A DNA stretch of 64,000 nt. Source: an uncultured Collinsella sp. (GTDB taxonomy: Bacteria > Actinomycetota > Coriobacteriia > Coriobacteriales > Coriobacteriaceae). The position numbers and the translations under genes are program-made. The DNA lies in NCBI GenBank assembly GCA_900541795.1, contig UQLC01000012.1, forward strand, positions 9,067 to 73,066, written 5' to 3'. Positions within the stretch are counted from its first letter, which is position 1. Every line of letters starts with the position of its first letter. The notes under the pieces are model-generated. The model saw only the letters and a list, made by a program, of their open reading frames with translations. It searched no databases and was not told the DNA's origin. Below are positions 57,341-64,000 of this stretch, piece by piece.

Positions 57341-59581
57341 ATGAACAGCTTAATTAGGCTCACCGGAGATTTTCAAACCGCAAAGGGCTCGCGACCAGGC
57401 TCAATAACGCTACCAGCCAAAGGCGTAGTCACGTCGGATAGAATTAAACTAATCCGTAAGAGCCTTGAAACAGTTCTAAACAAGTGGCCCAAAGATGCCA
57501 TCATCAAAGATGTCTTGATCTCCGTCGAATACCGTCAGATAGTAGCCAAGAGCAATCGAATTAGAGAAATGCTGAATGGCGGGAAAGACCAAGAACCGGA
57601 ATTAACTATCCGCGGAGCACGATATCTCGATTTTAACGGGAATCACCCAAGGCACTTGATGACCCATTACGTGCCCAAAAAAACAATTCTGTCTACTATT
57701 GATAAGCTGCACGAGTGCGAGCGAATCGTCGTCAATCATTTTGATGGACTGATGAACGCAGACAAGATGGTCGATCTAGTTAAAAATGGCATGCTCAAAC
57801 AGAAATGGAATACAGCCATTTCCAGCACTCTGACCCGCTCGGTCTTTGCGCAGCTCATACGCGACTGCTATTACGTCAACGAATTTAAGGTGAGAAATCC
57901 GCCTACAAGTAAGGACGAGAGTGCCATCGTCACGCTCTTCAAAACCGAAAGAGAGCCACAGGATCTTTTTGAGGAGTTGCACATTGATGTATCTCCTGCA
58001 AATATCTTGGAGAACAGCGTACTCCTGACCGAGGCAGAATATCGCACCCTTCTCGACCGGGCCCCTTATCTCGTGGCGATGTCAGTTGTTGACCTATCCG
58101 ACTTCACCCCCATCGATGATGAGAGCCCTGCCTCCACCGCTATCAGTAGTCTCCCTGAATACCCCACCGACGAGCCCATTATCGGCGTAATAGACACTCC
58201 ATTTGAAGAGAATTATCCCCCTTACTTTAGCAACTGGGTGGACCACAAAAACTGTTTGCCCAAGGAAATTCATCCCACTGCACGCGATTTTCGACACGGC
58301 ACCTGCGTCAGCTCGCTAATCGTTGACGTGCAGGCTCAAAATCCATCCCTTGACGACCATTGTGGCCACTTTAGGGTTAGACATTTTGGAGTTGCAACCG
58401 CAGGCAAATTTAGCTCATTTGCAGTGATGAAACATATTGAGCGCATCGTCGCGGAAAACCAGGACATCAAAGTTTGGAATATCTCCTTAGGATCAAAGGA
58501 AGAGGTGGACCGAAACTCAATTTCGCCTGAAGCAGCACTGCTCGACAAGTTGCAACAGAAATATGACGTCCTCTTTGTTGTTGCCGGAACTAACCAAGAT
58601 AAAGGAAAGCCCTCATATCTTGGGTCCCCGGCGGACTCCATTAATGCCCTCGTTGTTAACGCTGTCAATAGAAATAACGAACCGGCGTCCTACACAAGAA
58701 GAGGACCAGTCTTAAGCTTTCATCACAAACCAGACCTCGCGTATTACGGAGGGGAGAATGACGACCCTCTAATCGCATGTTGCGGAACAGGAGCACAAGG
58801 TGCTGCTGGAACCTCCTACGCTGCACCGCTAATCGCCAGAAAAGCAGCGTATCTCATTTATAAGATGCACTTGAGCTGCGAACTTGCCAAAGCGCTGCTA
58901 ATCGATGCGGCATGCGCGTGGACAGTCCCCGAAGACATGGATCGGCTTGGATATGGTATCGTTCCCGTAAAAATTGAACAGGTACTCGAAACCAGCAACG
59001 ATGAAATCCGTTTTATGCTGAGCGGTGTGGCCACCGAACGCGAGAATTACAACTTCAGCATACCGGTCCCGGTATCTGGAGCATATCATCCCTCGGTAGC
59101 CAGAGCGACGTTATGTTACTTCCCCACTTGCAACAGAAACCAAGGCGTTGACTACACAGACACTGAACTCGATTTGCATTTTGGGCGCATCGACAACAAT
59201 GGTCGGATCAAATCGCTTCAACCCAACAATCAAGGCGAAGATGACTGCACGACCGACGAGGAAAGAGCCCGAAAACAGCTACGAAAATGGGATAACGTAA
59301 AACACATTGCAGAATCGCTGACCAGTCGCAGCAGGGCCAAAAAGGCATATAGAAACCCTCTATGGGGCATGATGATTCGAAAATCATCCAGATATCAGAA
59401 AGGCTCTCACGCTCCGCAACGCTTTGGTGTCGTAGTCACCATCCACAACCTTAAAGGCGAGAATCGCATTGACACTTTTATGCGCCAATGCGCCGCACTT
59501 GGCTGGATAGTTGAACGAGTCGAAATCGACAATGAACTCAAGATCTATGAACACAGCCAGGTGGAAGTGGAATTCGAGTAG
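57341..59581 (+). CDS. ietS: IetS-like subtilisin-family (S8) serine protease
   Basis: A 746-residue protein with an S8 peptidase domain at about 275-520. The triad is visible: Asp285 in IIGVIDTPFEEN, His319 in DFRHGTCVSSLI, and Ser492 in GTSYAAPLIARKAAYL. The N-terminal 260 residues form an unrecognised domain. The C-terminal 220 residues include IHNLKGENRIDTFMRQCAALGW and a beta-rich end. There is no signal peptide, so it is intracellular, as for a defence protease. The start is three bases after ietA. It is predicted to act with IetA; its target is unknown, and the neighbouring small proteins are possible substrates or regulators. Confidence 0.87.
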   Translation: MNSLIRLTGDFQTAKGSRPGSITLPAKGVVTSDRIKLIRKSLETVLNKWPKDAIIKDVLISVEYRQIVAKSNRIREMLNGGKDQEPELTIRGARYLDFNGNHPRHLMTHYVPKKTILSTIDKLHECERIVVNHFDGLMNADKMVDLVKNGMLKQKWNTAISSTLTRSVFAQLIRDCYYVNEFKVRNPPTSKDESAIVTLFKTEREPQDLFEELHIDVSPANILENSVLLTEAEYRTLLDRAPYLVAMSVVDLSDFTPIDDESPASTAISSLPEYPTDEPIIGVIDTPFEENYPPYFSNWVDHKNCLPKEIHPTARDFRHGTCVSSLIVDVQAQNPSLDDHCGHFRVRHFGVATAGKFSSFAVMKHIERIVAENQDIKVWNISLGSKEEVDRNSISPEAALLDKLQQKYDVLFVVAGTNQDKGKPSYLGSPADSINALVVNAVNRNNEPASYTRRGPVLSFHHKPDLAYYGGENDDPLIACCGTGAQGAAGTSYAAPLIARKAAYLIYKMHLSCELAKALLIDAACAWTVPEDMDRLGYGIVPVKIEQVLETSNDEIRFMLSGVATERENYNFSIPVPVSGAYHPSVARATLCYFPTCNRNQGVDYTDTELDLHFGRIDNNGRIKSLQPNNQGEDDCTTDEERARKQLRKWDNVKHIAESLTSRSRAKKAYRNPLWGMMIRKSSRYQKGSHAPQRFGVVVTIHNLKGENRIDTFMRQCAALGWIVERVEIDNELKIYEHSQVEVEFE

Positions 59582-59743
59582 ACGGAGACTCCAGAGAGTG
59601 ACGAAATAACCATTACGGTGGTCTCCATCCCCGAGATTGTCCGCCATTGTGATTGACGCAAACATCGAAACAAGACCGCCGTCATTTTCGAACAGTGTGC
59701 GTATCACATTATCCCGTCAATGCCGCGAAAGAAGGTAACCACT

Positions 59744-61106
59744 ATGAAGCGAGCTGATGAAGAGCCAACGCCCGAAGCAATTGATACCGCAATCTTTCAG
59801 GATCCGCTGCGCCGGCATGGCGAGGTCGAAAGATTCCTGCAAATGCTTCTTGCTGTAGAACCTCCCTATACGATCCTCGTCAATGCCCCCCTGGGGCTCA
59901 GGTAAAACGTTTTTTATAAAACAGGTCGAAAGAGTCCTGCGAATGGCAAATCCGGCGCTCGAGCAGGACACCGCAAAACTGGATTCGGTATTTGGTGCCA
60001 CAGCAAAAGATCTTCTAGCCAACCCATTTCTGCCCATTTATTTCAACGCCTGGGAAGATGATTATTTCGATAATCCAATCCTGCCCATATTGGCAACAAT
60101 CGCCATGTCGGTAGACGAATCAACCGTCCATGGAGAGGTAGACCCCTGGAGAAGCATCGGCGATATCATTGAGACAACGGCCTCGGTATTCGGACTAAAC
60201 CTCAGCGTCAGCAATTTCGTTAAAGACTTTAACGGCGTCGATTTTCTCGAAAGATACAAAGAAGAGAAGAAGCTCCGAAGTCGAATAGACGAGCTCGTAA
60301 GAAACTATCTTCCCGGGATAGCAAATCGAGCCGTCATCTTTATCGATGAACTCGATCGCTGCCGGCCAGAATTCGCTGTAAAGGTACTCGAGCAAGCAAA
60401 GACTTTGTTTCAGCAAGATAACATTGTCGTAGTATACTAGACCGATATTTCACAGCTAGCTAATTCGCTCGAAGGAATATACGGGCCCAACTTTGATGGA
60501 GTTAAATACCTAGAGCGCTTTTACGATAAGCGTATAGAGCTAAACCCGGTAAAACCCGCCGACTATCTTTCGCTCAAGGGCGTTAATACGAAAATGGGAT
60601 ACGTTTTTGTAAACATAACGATAGAACTACTTAACTACAAAAAGGCTTCGCTCCGAGCCTGTAACAGACTGGCGGTATCAATCTCGGAACTCCTGGGCTA
60701 CATTCTCAATTATCAAACTTACTACGGAGTCAACGAGATATCGATTTTCCCAAAACAATGCCTCCTGCCAGTTCTCAATGTTCTGGCCTACTATGAGCCT
60801 CTGTCTTGGTACGAGGTAAGAGCAGGCAGAGGCTATGACGCCGTATACGAGCTTGCTTGCCACAGCGAACTCTTTATTAAATGTCTCGATAGCGCAATCG
60901 AAGAAGCATGGGGGTCTAAAAAGGGTGAATTCCCCTATAACCAAGGTATTGAGAATAGGCACAAACGTTTTATAGAAGACCTTTGTGCCTTGATATATAC
61001 CGACGACAGACTGGATCCAAGAATCGCCGAGTTAAATAACGACGTGCATTATTTCTCGCCAATAGACCAAGCGCTCTTCCACCGTTTGACCCCACCATCG
61101 GATTAA
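59744..61106 (+). pseudogene. KAP-family P-loop NTPase, disrupted
   Basis: The gene would encode a KAP NTPase of about 450 residues. Its P loop PWGSGKT is split by an extra base in a run of six C at 59886-59891; with five C the frame reads VNAPWGSGKT. Further motifs are FNAWEDDYFDNPI and VIFIDELDRCRPEFAVKVLEQAK (Walker B). An in-frame TAG at 60438 then interrupts the frame, which stays open to 61106. The start I prefer is the ATG at 59744 after AAGAAGG. KAP NTPases are often membrane-linked and found in defence islands. Two lesions argue for decay, although slippage at the C-tract could be reversible. Confidence 0.85.
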
Positions 61107-61112
61107 AGCAAA

Positions 61113-61162
61113 ACTCGTCGGGCGGAGGCCACTAAGACCGCGACGACCTCAGCCCGACGAGT
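61113..61162. repeat. Hairpin downstream of the KAP pseudogene
   Basis: ACTCGTCGGGCGGAGG (61113-61128) and CCTCAGCCCGACGAGT (61147-61162) pair with a single mismatch. It has the shape of a terminator but no T-run. Confidence 0.6.
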
Positions 61163-61232
61163 ACACGGAAAATAACAGCTCAATCGTTAACATATCACCC
61201 ATCTGCTTAAGTTCGCACCCAAGGAGACCGGC

Positions 61233-61355
61233 ATGGTGCGGCATAGCTGCTTCCGGAAACTTTTGAATCAAAAAGCCAATCCCGGGCATCCCCCTGCATG
61301 TATCGCCCGGTCCTCTACGGTACCTCTCCCCAACTTAATCCAGAAAGTTCGCTGA
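61233..61355 (+). CDS. Possible small protein, 40 residues
   Basis: A short open frame begins with ATG at 61233, behind AAGGAG at good spacing, and reads MVRHSCFRKLLNQKANPGH onward to a TGA at 61353. No family is recognised. It lies in the 350-bp stretch between the KAP pseudogene and the secreted protein. Apart from it and the hairpin, that stretch shows nothing I can support. It could equally be a remnant of something larger. Confidence 0.25.
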   Translation: MVRHSCFRKLLNQKANPGHPPACIARSSTVPLPNLIQKVR

Positions 61356-61459
61356 TGTTGACTGGTGTTCCCGTAAAATAATCCCCAACAAAATATGTGC
61401 AGAGTGCTGGCCTGGAGCTGCCTTCGGACCCTATTGGCTGCTCACCGAGAGGCTCCGCT

Positions 61460-62398
61460 ATGAAACGACCCCTTTACTACCTGCTCTGCGCGATCGCGTG
61501 CACGTCCATGGTCAGCGCGACGTTGCCCATGGCAGCCATCGCAGAAGCCATCCAGCCTCGAGCAACAACCGAGCAGCAGGCGCAAGCCGACGCCACGAAC
61601 AGCGACACAGGCAAGGCCGAAGACGGCACCAACACAAATGCGACAGCAGATACCGTAGAGGACGGCACGGCAACATCCACCGGCACCAGCGACGTCAACA
61701 CGGAATCCGCTGACGCCACCCCCACCGACACCGGCACCCCCACCCCATCCCTCCGCGCCCAAACCAACCCCACGCCCGCCGCAATCTCCACCACATCACA
61801 AACCGGCAGCGCCCACTCCGCAACGTCAACCCAAAACGGCGTCACCTTCACCGTCTCGTGGAACGACGCCCCCGCGGGCACCGCGACGACCTTCCACGTA
61901 ACCCAAACCAACGGCTCGTCCCAGGCCAAGGCGCGCATGGACGTGCCCACCTACTGGGACGGCGGCAGCCAGGAAAGCGTCTGCGACCCGTCGCGTCCGG
62001 CATGGGCCGGCTACTACAGCCTGGGCACCGCGGGCCACGACTTTACCTTCGACTTCACGGCATCGGGCACGTACCGCATCTACTTCTACTTTATGGACAG
62101 CGACAGAAACGACCCCCAAAACGACAAGGGAATCTACTACCTGCGCGCCACGGCGGAGGTGACCGTAAACGACGCCTCACGCCCAAGCGTCACGCAGATC
62201 GTCAACAACGCCGTGGCCCAGTGCAGGCAAGAGACAGACGGCTCGGAATACGACATGGCGCTGTGGCTCCACGACTGGACGCTCGACCAGCTGGAGTACG
62301 ACCATAGCCTCAACTACTGCTCGGCCGAAAGCGGCCTCACGCGCCACCAGGGCACCTGCGAGAGCTACCAGCGCATCTACTCCAAGCTCCTTTGTTGA
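61460..62398 (+). pseudogene. Secreted transglutaminase-like surface protein, cut by an IS21 element
   Basis: The open frame codes for 312 residues. A signal peptide (MKRPLYYLLCAIACTSMVSA) is followed by a long Thr/Ala/Asp/Gly-rich linker to about residue 130. A beta-sandwich domain comes next, with GVTFTVSWNDAPAGTATTFHVT and YYSLGTAGHDFTFDFTASGTYRIYFYFMDSD. It ends with IVNNAVAQCRQE...ALWLHDWTLDQLEYDH and HQGTCESYQRIYSKLL. The last segment matches the start of a transglutaminase-like domain, whose catalytic Cys is the one in GTCESY. The IS21 element begins at 62393 and supplies the stop. The start is the ATG at 61460 after GAGAGG. The remainder is presumably beyond the window. Confidence 0.8.
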
Positions 62399-62474
62399 TG
62401 TTCACTAAGAAGTGGTCCGAGTGATCACTGGGAAATAAGCACCGTGAGCACGAAAAATTGAGCAGTTTAAGCAA

Positions 62475-62510
62475 GAGGGCCGCGCTCCGGGGACCGGGGG
62501 CGCGGCCCTC
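62475..62510. repeat. Strong hairpin at the left end of the IS21 element
   Basis: GAGGGCCGCGC (62475-62485) and GCGCGGCCCTC (62500-62510) pair perfectly over a G-rich 14-base loop. It may block read-through transcription from outside into istA. Confidence 0.65.
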
Positions 62511-62568
62511 GCCGTATGGTTTCCCCGGGCGGTTACTTTGGCGAGCCCGCCCGGGAAGGATGGAGGAG

Positions 62569-64000
62569 ATGACCGTGCCCCTGGACACAGTGAATGATAT
62601 ACGGTCGATGGATGCCGCCGGGCGCTCGAGGTCCGAGATCGCCCGAATGCTCCACGTGAGCCGGAACACCGTGGCGAAGTACGCCGACATGGAGGACATG
62701 TCGCCCGCCGCGCCGATGCCCCGGAGGAGGGGCAGGCCCGCGCTCGAGGGCAACGAGGAATGGGTCGCGGGCGTTCTCGAGGCCGACCTCGGGGCCCCGA
62801 GGAAGCAGCGCCACACCGCCAGGCGGATCTACGACAGGCTCGTCGCCGAGCGCGGCTACGGCGGCTCTTACTCCACCGTGCAGAGGTTCGTCCGCGAGCT
62901 CAGGCTCGCCCGGGCGGCGGCGGGCGGAGAGGGGTACCTCGAGCTCGAGTGGGCGCCCGGCACCTGCCAGGTCGATTTCGGGAACTTCCGCGCCGCGGTC
63001 GGCGGGAGGACCCTCGACCTCAAGCTGCTGGTCGCGACGCTTCCGCACTCGAACGACCGGCAGTGCGTCGCCCTCATGTCGCAGAGGTCGGAGTGCCTGT
63101 GCTCCGGGCTGCTCGAGATCTTCCGCCGCTGGGGCCGCGCCCCGGCGGCGATGGTGCTCGACAACGCCACCGAGGCGGGCAGGATGGTACGCGGCGAGGT
63201 CACGGAATCGAGGCTGTTCTCGCAGTTCAGAGCCCACTACCGCTTCGAGAGCCGGTACTGCAACCCCTATTCGGGAAACGAGAAGGGCTCCGTCGAGAAC
63301 GCCGTGGGGTTCCTCCGGCGCAACCTCCTCGTCCCCGTGCCGGCATTCGGCGCGCTCCCCGAGCTCAACGCGTTCCTCGCCGAGGGGTGCGCGAGGGTCA
63401 ACGCGGCGGCGCGCTGCCGCGACGGCAGGCCGCACGGGGAGGCCTACCGGGAGGACCTCGCCGCCATGCGCTCCCTTCCCGGCGTGGAGTTCGACGCGGT
63501 GAGGTGGGTCACCGCCCGCGCCGACAAGCGCGGCTATGTCGAGGCCGACGGGCGCGAGTACGTCGCCGGGCCCGCCTGGCACGGGCGGAGCCTGCTCGTC
63601 GGCATGCGCGCGTCGACGGTGGAGATCCTCGCCGATCGCGGCCGCCGGGTCGCCGTCCTCCCCAGGGCCTTCGGGGAGGGCCCCGCGGTCCGGAACCCCC
63701 TCTCGCTCGTGCCCGCCATCATCGCCAGGCCGAGGGCCTTCGGGGAGTCGACGATCAGGCGCGACATGCCGCCGGGGCTCGTCGAGGGGATCGACCGGAT
63801 GGACTCCGCCGGCAGGAGGCGCACGCTCAGGTCGATCGGCCGGGCGAGCGAGTCCTCGGGTTTCGAGGCGGCCTGCGAGGCGGCGCTCAGGGTCGTCGAG
63901 GGCGGCCGCGTCCCCGACGACGCCACGGTCGACGTGCTGGCGAGGCGCATCGCGGGAGGCGGCGGCGGGGCCGGCGGGGCCGACCTGTCGGTCTACGACG
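62569..64000 (+). CDS. istA: IS21-family transposase IstA, partial
   Basis: The frame is open to the right edge (477 codons). The start at 62569 follows GAAGGA. The product begins with a helix-turn-helix (RSRSEIARMLHVSRNTVAKYA) and then a DDE integrase core: GTCQVDFGNF (first Asp), AMVLDNATEAG (second Asp) and NEKGSVENAVGFLRRN (Glu). Codon use is very GC-rich. It is the catalytic subunit that works with the ATPase IstB. As the IS runs off the window, its end is not seen. This frame is missing from simple ORF lists because it does not close. Confidence 0.93.
   Translation, partial: MTVPLDTVNDIRSMDAAGRSRSEIARMLHVSRNTVAKYADMEDMSPAAPMPRRRGRPALEGNEEWVAGVLEADLGAPRKQRHTARRIYDRLVAERGYGGSYSTVQRFVRELRLARAAAGGEGYLELEWAPGTCQVDFGNFRAAVGGRTLDLKLLVATLPHSNDRQCVALMSQRSECLCSGLLEIFRRWGRAPAAMVLDNATEAGRMVRGEVTESRLFSQFRAHYRFESRYCNPYSGNEKGSVENAVGFLRRNLLVPVPAFGALPELNAFLAEGCARVNAAARCRDGRPHGEAYREDLAAMRSLPGVEFDAVRWVTARADKRGYVEADGREYVAGPAWHGRSLLVGMRASTVEILADRGRRVAVLPRAFGEGPAVRNPLSLVPAIIARPRAFGESTIRRDMPPGLVEGIDRMDSAGRRRTLRSIGRASESSGFEAACEAALRVVEGGRVPDDATVDVLARRIAGGGGGAGGADLSVYD

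Larger units (their letters stand above)
62393..64000 (+). mobile_element. IS21-family insertion sequence, left part
   Basis: The sequence from 62393 begins TGTTGATGTTCACT, an IS21-like terminus with TGT at the edge. It carries direct and inverted copies of GTGATCACT-type motifs to about 62440 and then an istA gene. The base composition is clearly richer in GC than the genes it interrupts. The element continues past the window, so istB and the right end, with any target duplication, cannot be seen. Confidence 0.85.

Noticed and set aside
61163..61459. Cyclic di-GMP riboswitch before the secreted protein gene
   Set aside because: I looked for the class I core sequence and the GNRA-receptor pair and found neither.
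1..64000. CRISPR array or complete prophage
   Set aside because: No regularly spaced repeats were seen and no phage structural, lysis or integrase genes occur in the window.

Overview
The window looks like a chromosomal segment of a high-GC actinobacterium of the class Coriobacteriia, most likely Collinsella or a close relative. This is inferred from codon composition, the gene families and their order; no marker sequence was compared. About 54 kb reads almost entirely on the minus strand. Only the DUF134/NifX-type gene and a ModE-like regulator interrupt it on the plus strand.

Positions 1-31 kb are core information and envelope genes. From low to high coordinate they are a MATE exporter fragment, an RNA methyltransferase, folA-thyA, ffh-ftsY-smc-rnc-acpP, plsX-rpmF-yceD, coaD-rsmD-recG, a FakA-like kinase with Asp23, tRNA-Asn, the primary sigma factor with dnaG, ribF-truB-nrnA-rbfA-infB-nusA-rimP, and leuS. 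Three minus-strand genes (plsX, rimP, and the Cys/Met-type gene at 36 kb) have an intrinsic-terminator hairpin directly in front of their ribosome binding site, which suggests attenuation as a recurring control device. leuS has a long self-complementary leader.

Positions 33.8-41.3 kb are metabolic. They hold an IMP dehydrogenase strikingly like the trichomonad enzyme, a ModE-type HTH protein, a Cys/Met-metabolism family protein that seems to have lost its catalytic lysine, and a sucrose/fructan locus (GH32, PTS EIIBC, LacI regulator) with matching operators.

Positions 41.6-52.7 kb form one tightly overlapping minus-strand operon for a Pel-type exopolysaccharide. The order is pelD-pelE-pelA(deacetylase)-pelF-pelG, followed by CotH kinase-like, VTC-domain and DUF4956 genes. 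PelD keeps an RxxD site next to a degenerate GGDEF motif, so control by cyclic di-GMP is predicted.

Positions 52.8-64 kb are an accessory island, visibly richer in A+T apart from its end. It carries an MqsR-MqsA-SecB toxin-antitoxin-chaperone operon, an IS256 remnant, and an AAA ATPase/subtilisin pair matching the IetAS antiphage system. Two tiny basic proteins missing from ordinary gene calls are transcribed divergently from that pair. Beyond them lie a decayed KAP-type NTPase and a secreted transglutaminase-like protein cut by an IS21-family element that runs off the window. The IetAS neighbourhood with its two small genes and the chaperone-dependent toxin-antitoxin operon are the best candidates for under-described biology. 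Intergenic spaces also hold several long inverted repeats, including a structured element present in two copies.
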